Of a stretch of DNA of 64,000 bases, positions 44,249 to 52,101 are shown piece by piece. Location: assembly GCA_040219275.1 (NCBI GenBank), contig JAVJSU010000059.1:22523-86522 (forward strand), read 5' to 3'. The DNA is from JAVJSU01 sp040219275. Lineage in GTDB: Bacteria; Chloroflexota; Anaerolineae; Aggregatilineales; Phototrophicaceae. Every line of letters begins with the position of its first letter. The stretch's first letter is position 1. Below the pieces are notes generated by a model that did not search any database, was not told where the DNA came from, and saw nothing but the letters and a program-made list of their open reading frames with translations. Both the position numbers and the translations under genes were made by a program.

Positions 44249-45070
44249 TTATCCCGTGATGCCCACCAGATGCCCGTTCGTGACGCTAAAGTAGCCATTG
44301 CTGACCCATCCGGTGGTGCCATCCGGTAAGCGGATTTGCCACCATGTGCTGTTGCTGTTGCGCCCGATGACCACATACGATTCGTTGCGGGCGATCACGG
44401 CGATCCGCACGCCATAGATCGCGTTCGGTATGTTACGAACATTCAGGAAATAAGCGGTCACGACTCCGGTAGTCGTCACGCCCCCCGGATTAGGCGTAGT
44501 GTTATCGGTCTGCGGGACGAGTTGTGCGTTGCTGATTGTCAGGAAATCCCCATTGACCCAGCCAAGCCGACCATCGCTCAAACGCAATTGCCACCAGCTA
44601 GAATCCAGATTGCGCCCGACAACGGCATAGGTTTCGTTGCGCGTGATGCGGGCGATAATCACGCCACTATACGGATTTGGAATTTGGCGAACGTTCAAAT
44701 AATACGCCGTGACCGTGCCATATGATTGCGTGACAGGCGGCGGTTGGACGATGGGCTGTCCGGGATTCACATAAGGGACGAGTTGCGCGTTGTAGATGGT
44801 GATGTAGTTGCCATTGACCCAGCCGAGCCGACCATCACTCAGGCGCAATTGCCACCAATGATTAAGCGAACTGCGTCCGGTGACGGTATAGACTTCGTTC
44901 AAGCCTACCCGCGCAATCACATTGCCTGTATATGGACTGGGATAATCACGCACGTTGAGGTGATTGGCGGTGACGATGGCGGTTGCATTGACCTGCGCGC
45001 TAATACTGCTGATGCCCATGACGAAGAGCGCCACGAACAGCATAACGATGACTGAAATTCTGGTTTTCAT
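44249..45070 (-). CDS. Secreted protein with three bacterial SH3 domains
   Basis: This 273-aa exported protein has a signal peptide (1-25, ends ISAQ). Three SH3b repeats follow at about 28-95, 115-180 and 202-268. Each opens with V(V)TA..LNVR.(I/Y)PN(P)..., contains VIGR/VVGR-N...WWQ(L/I)RL.DG..GWV and closes with Y(I/F). Linkers are Pro/Gly-rich. Such proteins bind cell-wall peptides or adhesins at the surface; no catalytic domain is attached. The repeats are very alike at protein level. Confidence 0.9.
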   Translation of the reverse strand: MKTRISVIVMLFVALFVMGISSISAQVNATAIVTANHLNVRDYPSPYTGNVIARVGLNEVYTVTGRSSLNHWWQLRLSDGRLGWVNGNYITIYNAQLVPYVNPGQPIVQPPPVTQSYGTVTAYYLNVRQIPNPYSGVIIARITRNETYAVVGRNLDSSWWQLRLSDGRLGWVNGDFLTISNAQLVPQTDNTTPNPGGVTTTGVVTAYFLNVRNIPNAIYGVRIAVIARNESYVVIGRNSNSTWWQIRLPDGTTGWVSNGYFSVTNGHLVGITG

Positions 45071-45188
45071 GAGGTTTTTTTAGCCCTTTTCAACTAATGG
45101 ACTGTCTTTAATCTATTAGACACCATTTTAGTCAAAAGGGTTCATAGGTTTGAAATTTCAAAGATTACAAGCATCGCCGAGCGGCATT

Positions 45189-45665
45189 TTATGTCGGCGT
45201 TTCTTCCACCAATTGAATCACCGCACGCGTCAACTCGCTAAAATGATCGTCGAGCGCCTCGTCAGGATGCCACAGGATGATCCGGTCGCTTTCTGTCGTG
45301 ACGCTAAACGGTAGCAACTCCTCTAGCTCGGCGGTATAAAGCGCCCCATATTCACAGCGTCCATTGTGATTTTTGAGGCTGATTTTGAACACACCTTTAA
45401 AGATCAGATTATCGACTTTCTGGCAGGTTTCTTCCATTACTTCACGGATCGCCGCCTGTAACGGAGTCTCGCCGTCTTCGATGCCACCGCCGGGGGATTC
45501 CCATTGTTTGCGCGTGAAGTTATACAGCAGTAAGTAGCGTTCGCCCTGTTTGACAATCACCTTAGACCATGTGAGCGGTGTTTTACGGTCATCTTCCGGC
45601 GCAATGGGTTCGGCACAGGGGACATATCGCAATAACTCGTTGCCGTTTCTAAAACGTGCGATCAT
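45189..45665 (-). CDS. NUDIX hydrolase
   Basis: This 158-aa hydrolase acts on nucleoside diphosphates linked to another group. The Nudix box (about 60-82) is complete: GGGIEDGETPLQAAIREVMEET. It has a ten-residue or so N-terminal strand before the ordinary domain and an ADP-ribose-type length. ATG 45,665 is chosen over the TTG five codons earlier because GGAG lies nine bases upstream of it. The substrate cannot be told from sequence. Confidence 0.9.
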   Translation of the reverse strand: MIARFRNGNELLRYVPCAEPIAPEDDRKTPLTWSKVIVKQGERYLLLYNFTRKQWESPGGGIEDGETPLQAAIREVMEETCQKVDNLIFKGVFKISLKNHNGRCEYGALYTAELEELLPFSVTTESDRIILWHPDEALDDHFSELTRAVIQLVEETPT

Positions 45666-45799
45666 GAGGCTAATCTCCAAGTATAAACAGCTTTCACATT
45701 AAATCACGAAGGGTCATCAAAGGCAACGGATGTTCGGTTGTGTTAACATTTTGGATTGAAGATGGTTGTAGATATTCGGGCAGATCGAGAGGATTACAG

Positions 45800-46559
45800 A
45801 TGGGATCACTGGGTACAATCACATGGGCAGAGCGCACGCAGGGCACACTCTCCATAGGGGATAAGCTGACCATGATCCGACAGGAAGTTCAACGCCAGCT
45901 AGTCATCCAGTGGAAACGTGTTACAGGTAAAGGGGTTATGCAGGTTGAACGCGTTGATCTTGAGACAATTGTCATTCCCGATAGTTCATTGGCAGTCGCT
46001 TCGTTAAAGGTATGCGAATCGCTTGCGCCGCCTTCTTTGTTTTTTTCATAGCTTACGCACGTACTATTGGGGCAGTATTCTCGCAAAACAGGATGGTTTG
46101 CAACTTGATCCTGAACTATTTTATGTAATGTCTGTCTGGCATGACATCGGATTATGTGATGCACACAATCATAAGGATGGAATTTCGCGGTGTTTCGCGG
46201 TGGAGGGAGGTAGAAGCGCAGGCGCGTTTGTAAGGGAATATGGAACAGAAGCACAGGCGCAACAGGTAGAAGAAGCGATTATCTCGCACTTGAATCTCTA
46301 CATTCCCATCTCGCACGGGATCGAAAAAAGCATCCTCCCTGCCGCCACCGCGCTGGATGTCATCGGCGCACGTATCGGTGAAATCCAGCCGGATACAATC
46401 CTTGCTGTGCTTGAACGCTACCCCCGCCTGAGCTTCAAATCCGACTTAATCGCACTGTTCAACCACGAATATGCAACCCGCCCGCATTCACGTATTGCGT
46501 TTATGCAACGGGTCGCTAATCTCAACCGTTTGATTGAGCAAGCGCCATTTGCATCTTAA
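45800..46559 (+). pseudogene. HD-domain protein split by a frameshift at a T7 run
   Basis: Two overlapping frames together make one HD-superfamily protein of 252 aa. Frame 1 (ATG 45,800, GAGAGG upstream) runs MGSLGTITWAERTQG...LAPPSLFF and stops at TAG 46,049. Frame 2 continues without a gap as HSLRTYYWGSILA...MSVWHDIGLCDAHN...ISHLNLY to 46,559. The metal-binding His (FFHSLR), HD (WHDIG) and later His residues are present only if the frames are joined. The break falls in seven T residues at 46,040-46,046; removing one restores the frame. The cyanamide-hydratase-like HD family fits best. It may be a real mutation, a slippery site or a sequencing error. Confidence 0.75.
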
Positions 46560-46614
46560 GCTGTAGAAAACATGAGTAGACGCTCCATCACAATCCATCG
46601 TAGTCCAATTTTTT

Positions 46615-46643
46615 TTGCCCACCACTTTTGCGTATGCTATACT
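46615..46643 (+). promoter_or_regulatory. Sigma-70-type promoter of the sugar-binding protein gene
   Basis: TTGCCC (46,615-46,620) and TATACT (46,638-46,643) are 17 bp apart and lie 51 bp upstream of the ATG at 46,695. The -35 is preceded by a T tract. Good fit in position and spacing. Confidence 0.6.
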
Positions 46644-46694
46644 CCCACCTATCCGATTTATCTACTTCTTTTAGTAAAAATGGGGAAAATATAG

Positions 46695-47960
46695 ATGAAA
46701 CTTAATGGAAGAAAAGCAGTGTTGGCAATGGTTGTCATCGCATTGTTTCTTGTGAGTGGTATTGCCTTTGCACAGGACGATGTCACCGTCACCGTCTGGT
46801 CATGGCGTACAGAAGATGAAGATGCTTACAACGAAATTTTTGATGTTTTTGAAGAACAAAATCCCGGTATCACCGTTGAGTTTGTGCCGTTTGTAAACAC
46901 CGAATACAACAATATTCTCGCAACGGGCTTAACGGGCGAGGGTGGTCCTGATGTGGTGCAACTGCGCGCCTATGGTGGTGTGCAACCGTTGATCGAAGCC
47001 GGTCAATTGATGGCACTCGACGGCGAAATTGCCTCCCTAGAAAACTTCACGGATGCCATCCTCAAGGGTGCGACAGGTCGTGAAGATGGGCGCGTCTATG
47101 GCGTGCCGTTTGGTGTTCAGGCACTCGGCGCATTCTATAACGTCGGCGTATTTGAAGAACTTGGTCTCTCCGAACCCACAACATGGGATGAATTTATCGC
47201 CGTGCTAGATGCGCTCGATGAAGCCGATTACATCCCGCTTGGTAATCCGGCACTCGATACATGGATGCTCCCGATTTTGCATGACGCAGTCGCCGCCTCC
47301 CGTTATGGTGGACCGGAATTTCAAGAAGCGATTTTAGCCGGTGAAACAGACTTCACCGATGAAAACTACGTCGCCTCCATTGCTGTTTTGCAAGACCTGC
47401 AACCGTACTTACCCGAAGATGTCGTGGGTGTGAGCTATAACGATGCCCGTACCCTGTTCATCAGCGAATTGTCCGGTATTTTCATCGGTGGTTCGTTTGA
47501 AATTGGCTACTGGCAAACAGAAGCACCCGATATGGAAGTCGGTATGTTCATGGTACCGCCCGCACCGGATGCCCTCACAGGGTCGCTCGTCCCGTCATGG
47601 ATGGATGGTTCTTACGGCGTGAATGCCATGACAGACGCACCGGATGCGGCAATGGCACTCGTCGAATGGATGGGTACGGCGGAATTCGGTCAACTGTTCA
47701 GCGATATGATTAAACAAATTTCACCCGTTGCTGGCGTTACACCCACCGAACCCCTGTTGGCAGAATTTGCCGAAGGGATGGCATCAAATCCGGCATCATA
47801 CTTAACACTCGTTGAATTCCGTTTTGGTGATCCTTCCGGTTCAGTGGTGCTCGGTGATGAACTGCAACGCATGTTCCTTGGCGATGTGACCCCTGAAGAA
47901 GTCGCAGAATCACTTCAAACAGGCATCGGGCAATGGTTTGTTCCGGCGAACGCCGAATAA
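46695..47960 (+). CDS. Carbohydrate ABC transporter substrate-binding protein
   Basis: This 421-aa extracellular solute-binding protein is of family 1 (MalE-like). A signal peptide covers residues 1-27 (cleavage after IAFA). The mature protein shows VTVWSWRTEDEDAYNEIFDVFEEQNPGI, the hallmark start of sugar-binding proteins. Later come VVQLRAYGGVQPLIEAGQL, YGVPFGVQALGAFYNV and WDEFIAVLDAL. There is no lipobox Cys, so anchoring is unclear. It is followed by a stem-loop and, 274 bp on, by two permease genes, forming an importer for an unidentified sugar or oligosaccharide. The ATP-binding subunit must come from elsewhere. Confidence 0.92.
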   Translation: MKLNGRKAVLAMVVIALFLVSGIAFAQDDVTVTVWSWRTEDEDAYNEIFDVFEEQNPGITVEFVPFVNTEYNNILATGLTGEGGPDVVQLRAYGGVQPLIEAGQLMALDGEIASLENFTDAILKGATGREDGRVYGVPFGVQALGAFYNVGVFEELGLSEPTTWDEFIAVLDALDEADYIPLGNPALDTWMLPILHDAVAASRYGGPEFQEAILAGETDFTDENYVASIAVLQDLQPYLPEDVVGVSYNDARTLFISELSGIFIGGSFEIGYWQTEAPDMEVGMFMVPPAPDALTGSLVPSWMDGSYGVNAMTDAPDAAMALVEWMGTAEFGQLFSDMIKQISPVAGVTPTEPLLAEFAEGMASNPASYLTLVEFRFGDPSGSVVLGDELQRMFLGDVTPEEVAESLQTGIGQWFVPANAE

Positions 47961-47981
47961 ACTGAACTGAATGAATTCGTT

Positions 47982-48016
47982 ACAGAGGGTAGGCTACGGT
48001 AGTCTGCCCTCTGTTT
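47982..48016 (+). terminator. Stem-loop between binding-protein and permease genes
   Basis: ACAGAGGG...CCCTCTGT with an inner AGGCT/AGTCT arm, then TTTTA, makes a rho-independent terminator or processing hairpin. In sugar ABC operons such hairpins allow more binding protein than permease; that reading is inference. Confidence 0.8.
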
Positions 48017-48042
48017 TATATCCCGCGTTACCTAAGTAACCT

Positions 48043-48225
48043 GAATGCTGTTTAAGGTGAACATGCGCGATAAAGAGCTTTTAGCCGTTAGCTTTTGGCT
48101 TTTAGTTTGAAAAAACAACGCTTTTTGCTAAAAGCTAAGAGCCAAGAGCTTCCGATATTCAAGGTCTTTTAACACGAAACGACCGTCATTCATAATCGTT
48201 TGCTCATCCCGAACTGATGTTAAGT
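48043..48225. repeat. Repeat family 2, uninterrupted copy with large inverted repeat
   Basis: TTTAAGGTGAACA (48,051-48,063) and the 55-bp block 48,163-48,217 are shared with 41,488-41,500 and 41,785-41,839. Between them, 48,076-48,150 forms an imperfect hairpin (AGCTTTTAGC...GCTAAAAGCT and GGCT/AGCC arms). A related phrase, GCTAATAGCCAAGAGCTTGA, occurs at 59,278. It separates the binding-protein hairpin from the permease genes. Confidence 0.7.
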
Positions 48226-48233
48226 AAGGTTTA

Positions 48234-49190
48234 GTGAAAACAGCCGTGATTACTCGCAAAAAACAGAAATCTAAATCCGTTAGAAATACCTTAATCCCTT
48301 CGCCGTTTACGATATTTCTGTTTATGTTGCCCGCCTTTCTGTTGTATGCCGTCTTTATGGTCTATCCGCTGGTGCAGTCGGTCATCTTCAGCACCTACGA
48401 ATTCAACGGACTTGTCCGGCAGGATTTCGTCGGCTTCCAAAATTTTGAGCAACTGTTTAGCCGTTATCCCATCAACGAACAATTGCCGCGTGCCTTTTTG
48501 CATAATATCTACTTTTTTATCGGTACGATGCTGATTCAAAATACACTGGGGCTGTTCTTCGCGGTTTTGCTTCATCAGCCCCGTTTTGGCAAGCGTTTCT
48601 TCCGTACCGTGTTTACCGTACCCTATCTCATCAGCCCGATTGTGGTCGGCTACCTGTGGAGCTTGATGCTCAATCCTCTATTCGGTCCGGTCAATAATGT
48701 GCTTAAAGACATCGGACTTGCTTCACTTGCGCGCCCCTGGATGGGGGATCCGGCGACTGCCTTCCCCGTGGTTATCCTCGTGAATGCGTGGATGTGGCTC
48801 GGCTATCCGATGTTGCTATTTGGCGCGGGACTTGCCGGCATTGAGGATGATCTGCGCGAGGCGGCACGGATTGATGGCGCGAACAATCTTCAAATTTTCT
48901 GGTGGATCGAATTACCATTGCTCACGCCGGTTATTGGCATTATCACGGTGCTCACTTTCATCGGCAACTTCAACGTGTTTGGCATTGTCTGGGCGCTCGC
49001 AGGCTCAAACGGCTCTCCCGGTGGCGCAACCGATGTGCTCGGTCTGGTATTTTATCGCACGGCGTTCGGTGGCGGGGCGGATTCCTTCGGGTTAGCGTCT
49101 GCATTAGCGGTCTTGATGTTCATCTTTGTGTTTAGCGTCTCGATTGTTATACAAGGTTCGTTTCGTAGATTGGAAAATAGAATTCAATGA
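48234..49190 (+). CDS. Carbohydrate ABC transporter permease (MalF/UgpA-like)
   Basis: This 318-aa inner-membrane permease has six predicted helices. The first follows a long basic N-terminal tail (RKKQKSKSVRNTL). The cytoplasmic EAA loop is present as EAARIDGANNLQIFWWIELP and contacts the missing ATPase. The start GTG at 48,234 has AAGG five bases upstream. It overlaps the next permease by the ATGA at 49,187-49,190, which means coupled translation. The sugar specificity cannot be read from sequence; it is the same family as maltose, glycerol-3-phosphate and raffinose importers. Confidence 0.93.
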   Translation: MKTAVITRKKQKSKSVRNTLIPSPFTIFLFMLPAFLLYAVFMVYPLVQSVIFSTYEFNGLVRQDFVGFQNFEQLFSRYPINEQLPRAFLHNIYFFIGTMLIQNTLGLFFAVLLHQPRFGKRFFRTVFTVPYLISPIVVGYLWSLMLNPLFGPVNNVLKDIGLASLARPWMGDPATAFPVVILVNAWMWLGYPMLLFGAGLAGIEDDLREAARIDGANNLQIFWWIELPLLTPVIGIITVLTFIGNFNVFGIVWALAGSNGSPGGATDVLGLVFYRTAFGGGADSFGLASALAVLMFIFVFSVSIVIQGSFRRLENRIQ

Positions 49191-50017
49191 GGTCGTCAAA
49201 AATTTCAGTCTCAGGTATTGGTGGCAGTGCGGTATTGATCGTATATACCGCGATTGTGCTCGTCCCGTTGTTCATTGTGCTCGTCAACACCATGCGCCCT
49301 ACGCGTGCCATTCACCGTGAACCGATTGGATTGCCCACCTCAATCAATTTTGATAGCTATGTGACCGCGTGGGAAGAAGCCAACTTTAGCCAATATTTCA
49401 TCAATTCGGTCATTATCACCGTTTCTTCCGTGGTGCTGGCAACGTCTGTTTCATCGCTGGCGGGCTATATTCTGGGGCGCTATACGTTTCGAGGGAGCAA
49501 CCTGTTATTTGCCTTCTTCATCGCCGGATTGACCTTGCCGTTTCGATTAGCTATCGTCCCCTTATTTTTGCTACTAAACGACCTTGGCTTGATCGACACG
49601 CGCATCGGCTTGATTCTGGTGTATGCCGCCACAGGCATCCCCTTTTCGATCTTCATTCTGTCCGCATTTTTCCGTCAATTGCCGATGGAACTCTCAGAAG
49701 CGGCACGCATCGACGGCGCGAATGAGTTTGTGTTGTTCAGCCGCGTCATGTTGCCCTTAGTCCGTCCGGCATTGGCGACAGTCGCTATTTTTCAGTTCGT
49801 CCCGCTCTGGAACGATTTTTTCTTCCCGCTCGTCCTCTTACGCTCCACCGACAAATGGACGCTTCCCGTTGGGATGACGCGCTTCTTCGGCGAATTTGCA
49901 ACCGATTGGTCGACGTTGTTTGCGGGCATGGTCATCATCACTCTGCCGCTGATTATTCTCTTCTTGAGCGCCACCGAGCAGATTATCTCCGGTCTGACGC
50001 AGGGTGTACGGAAGTAG
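49187..50017 (+). CDS. Carbohydrate ABC transporter permease (MalG/UgpE-like)
   Basis: This 276-aa second permease has six membrane helices and the EAA loop EAARIDGANEFVLFSRVMLP. The conserved beginning (LVNTMRPTRAIHREPIGLP; NFDSYVTAWEEANFSQYFINS) is diagnostic of the MalG branch. It is translated by overlap with the upstream permease gene. No ATP-binding gene follows, so the system probably uses a shared MsmK/UgpC-type ATPase encoded elsewhere. Confidence 0.93.
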   Translation: MRSSKISVSGIGGSAVLIVYTAIVLVPLFIVLVNTMRPTRAIHREPIGLPTSINFDSYVTAWEEANFSQYFINSVIITVSSVVLATSVSSLAGYILGRYTFRGSNLLFAFFIAGLTLPFRLAIVPLFLLLNDLGLIDTRIGLILVYAATGIPFSIFILSAFFRQLPMELSEAARIDGANEFVLFSRVMLPLVRPALATVAIFQFVPLWNDFFFPLVLLRSTDKWTLPVGMTRFFGEFATDWSTLFAGMVIITLPLIILFLSATEQIISGLTQGVRK

Positions 50018-50166
50018 AGAAAAAGGCGGGGATGAAGTAGATATTAGATGTTGGATGATAGATAAAAGCGGAAAGATTAAAGACGCAAGATTAGAAGCGT
50101 AAGGCGGGGGCAATTTGGGAAGTGCGCTAAAGGCACTGGGGTAATTCCTTCAATATCAACGTAAGT

Positions 50167-50799
50167 TTATTCCTCGCTGGTAGCTATGCGCGCATTAATG
50201 GCATCAATAAGGCTGAAAAATTCGGCTTCGGTAAGATACTCGATATTGTCCCGCACTCTGAACACATCCAAATAAATGACGTAGCTATCCTGTAAAAAGA
50301 ATGCGCCACATTGCAGTTTAAACGGTGTTTCTATACAGGCAATTCTATAATCATCTGCCACTATATTAGAGCCGGGTGGTAGCTCTACATCAGCATATGA
50401 ATAAATTTGCCGGGAAATGGGTACACCATAATTATAAACAATAACCCGTTCAACCTGTCGATTAAATCGGTTTTCGGCAGTTTCAGCATTATTGTAGGCA
50501 ATAATGTGCTGTGCTATGAAACCGCGTGGATTATTGAGATGTTGAGCACTAACCACGATATGATCGCCGATTGAGCGACTTCTGTCTATAAAGTCTTCAT
50601 TCCCCACGCTATTGATGGGTTGTATCTCCCATTCGGAAGTCAAAAGTGGCTCAAAATCCAGCGAGAGCGCATTTAGTGCTTCCGTATCGACAGAAAAACT
50701 AGGGGGTATGAATATGCTGTAGAGAGCAAGAACGAATACAACCAACAAAAAAATGAAAAATGCGATGATGTAAAATAAGTCAAGAAGTCGATTTTCCAT
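50167..50799 (-). CDS. Hypothetical single-pass membrane protein
   Basis: This 210-aa protein has an N-terminal membrane anchor (about 9-33, LFYIIAFFIFLLVVFVLALYS) and an outside domain of about 170 residues rich in alternating polar/hydrophobic strands. The domain contains two Cys in the segment CIETPFKLQCG, which may form a disulfide. I recognise no family. AGGTAGCG precedes ATG 50,799 at good spacing. Base composition is visibly more AT-rich than the ABC genes next to it and like that of the following FGE-fold gene, which suggests that the two share an origin. Confidence 0.65.
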   Translation of the reverse strand: MENRLLDLFYIIAFFIFLLVVFVLALYSIFIPPSFSVDTEALNALSLDFEPLLTSEWEIQPINSVGNEDFIDRSRSIGDHIVVSAQHLNNPRGFIAQHIIAYNNAETAENRFNRQVERVIVYNYGVPISRQIYSYADVELPPGSNIVADDYRIACIETPFKLQCGAFFLQDSYVIYLDVFRVRDNIEYLTEAEFFSLIDAINARIATSEE

Positions 50800-50958
50800 C
50801 TGAACGCTACCTGTATAAAGTGGACATAGGGCGACTGTTCATCGTTCTATCGTAATGGTCGCTATCCTATCATAACCGTCAGGCGGGTTTGGTGACGTTT
50901 AACCCACTCTTTGCCTACCGTTTTATGAATTTACGCTCCAATGGCTTTTATAGGATCA

Positions 50959-51009
50959 AATTTCCCGCAGTGCCTTGTGTCATCGGGGGTTTTCAGTCAA
51001 GATTAGGTC
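50959..51009. repeat. 51-bp direct repeat, left copy
   Basis: It is identical to 52,017-52,067 at 50 of 51 positions (A50,995 versus G52,053). It directly abuts the stop codon of the FGE-fold gene. The core includes CGCAGTGCCTTGTGTCATCG. Confidence 0.9.
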
Positions 51010-51930
51010 TTATCTGGTAGTCTGCAAAGGCATGGTACTAGCATCACGCGCACACCGAAAACCCAACCATAAATCACTGTAGTCTGATGTAGCCGACCCA
51101 AATCTGTAGGTTGTTGTGACTAAGCTATGTGGCGTAATGTAGCTGGCTCCTCGAAAAACGGGATTACCTAAATATTGTTCAAGATAATCGTCATCAAACT
51201 CAAAGCCTTCATATACTTCAAATAGGCTATTTGTCCACTCTGCTACGTTCCCAAGCATATCATAAGCGCCTACCCAACTTATATCTTCTTCAAAGCTACC
51301 AACAGGGGCTGTATATGTAAATCCGTCGTCCCAAGGTGGTGTCAAATCTAATCTATTGAACTCACAACTTTCGTCACAAATATTTGTATTCGCGCCAACA
51401 AAATCGTTTCCCCAAGGATATATATAATCCATTGACCCTCTCGCAGCGTATTCCCACTCTGCTTCTGAGGGTAAACGAGCCATTCTCCAAGTGCATATTT
51501 CTTCTGCATCTTCAAAAGTAACGGCAAAGACGGGAAGGGTGTCGCTTGTATCAAATGCCTGAGCTTCAAGCGAATCTAAGGTGTCACTGGCACAGATACC
51601 ATCTGCAACGCAGGCTCTATATTGAGCAAATGTTACTTCAAATTTGTCTATCCAAAAGTCATCAATCTGTACGTCATGTGTAGGTGTGTCTTGTAGAAAA
51701 AATGTGCTTGAACAGTCGTCAGTTTCATCAGTTTGTACGCGTTCTTGACACGCACGAACTTCATCATCCAGATTTATACCCATTGAAAATGTTCCCTCCG
51801 GCACAAAGACCATAGGAATACCTTGTTCATCTTCAAAAGAAACAACAGTCCACGCTTCATCCTGTGCATGTATCAAAAGGATACCTAACATACTTATCAT
51901 TAAAATAATAATGATCGACATTTTTTTCAT
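51010..51930 (-). CDS. Secreted formylglycine-generating-enzyme-fold (SUMF1/EgtB-like) protein
   Basis: This is a 306-aa exported protein. A signal peptide (1-22) precedes an FGE-sulfatase domain (about 32-300) with the expected blocks: MVFVPEGTFSMG, DDFWIDKFEVTFAQYRACV, ARLPSEAEWEYAARG, IYPWGNDF, GNVAEWTNSLF, FRGASY and LGFRCARD. The Cys pair that performs catalysis in true sulfatase-activating enzymes is not seen in the RGASY...FRCARD segment, so it probably has another role such as binding or structural. It is AT-richer than its neighbours and framed by 51-bp direct repeats (50,959-51,009; 52,017-52,067), which points to acquisition as a cassette. Confidence 0.85.
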   Translation of the reverse strand: MKKMSIIIILMISMLGILLIHAQDEAWTVVSFEDEQGIPMVFVPEGTFSMGINLDDEVRACQERVQTDETDDCSSTFFLQDTPTHDVQIDDFWIDKFEVTFAQYRACVADGICASDTLDSLEAQAFDTSDTLPVFAVTFEDAEEICTWRMARLPSEAEWEYAARGSMDYIYPWGNDFVGANTNICDESCEFNRLDLTPPWDDGFTYTAPVGSFEEDISWVGAYDMLGNVAEWTNSLFEVYEGFEFDDDYLEQYLGNPVFRGASYITPHSLVTTTYRFGSATSDYSDLWLGFRCARDASTMPLQTTR

Positions 51931-52016
51931 AAGATATTCCCACTGGCTGTACAGAATCTAACGCTAACATATCAATCGTAGACCTATTCAATCACAAAAT
52001 GTCGATGATGGATATT

Positions 52017-52067
52017 AATTTCCCGCAGTGCCTTGTGTCATCGGGGGTTTTCGGTCAAGATTAGGTC
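52017..52067. repeat. 51-bp direct repeat, right copy
   Basis: Second copy of the direct repeat, 1,058 bp from the first. It lies upstream of the FGE-fold gene start and 34 bp before the ATPase start, so it may carry the ATPase promoter or leader. Confidence 0.9.
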
Positions 52068-52101
52068 ACACACATGACCTATGCCACCCGAGAGAGTCCC
52101 G

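Noticed and set aside
50959..52067. Integron or phage attachment sites formed by the 51-bp direct repeats
   Set aside because: No integrase or recombinase gene and no attC-like palindrome are visible; reported only as direct repeats flanking a gene.
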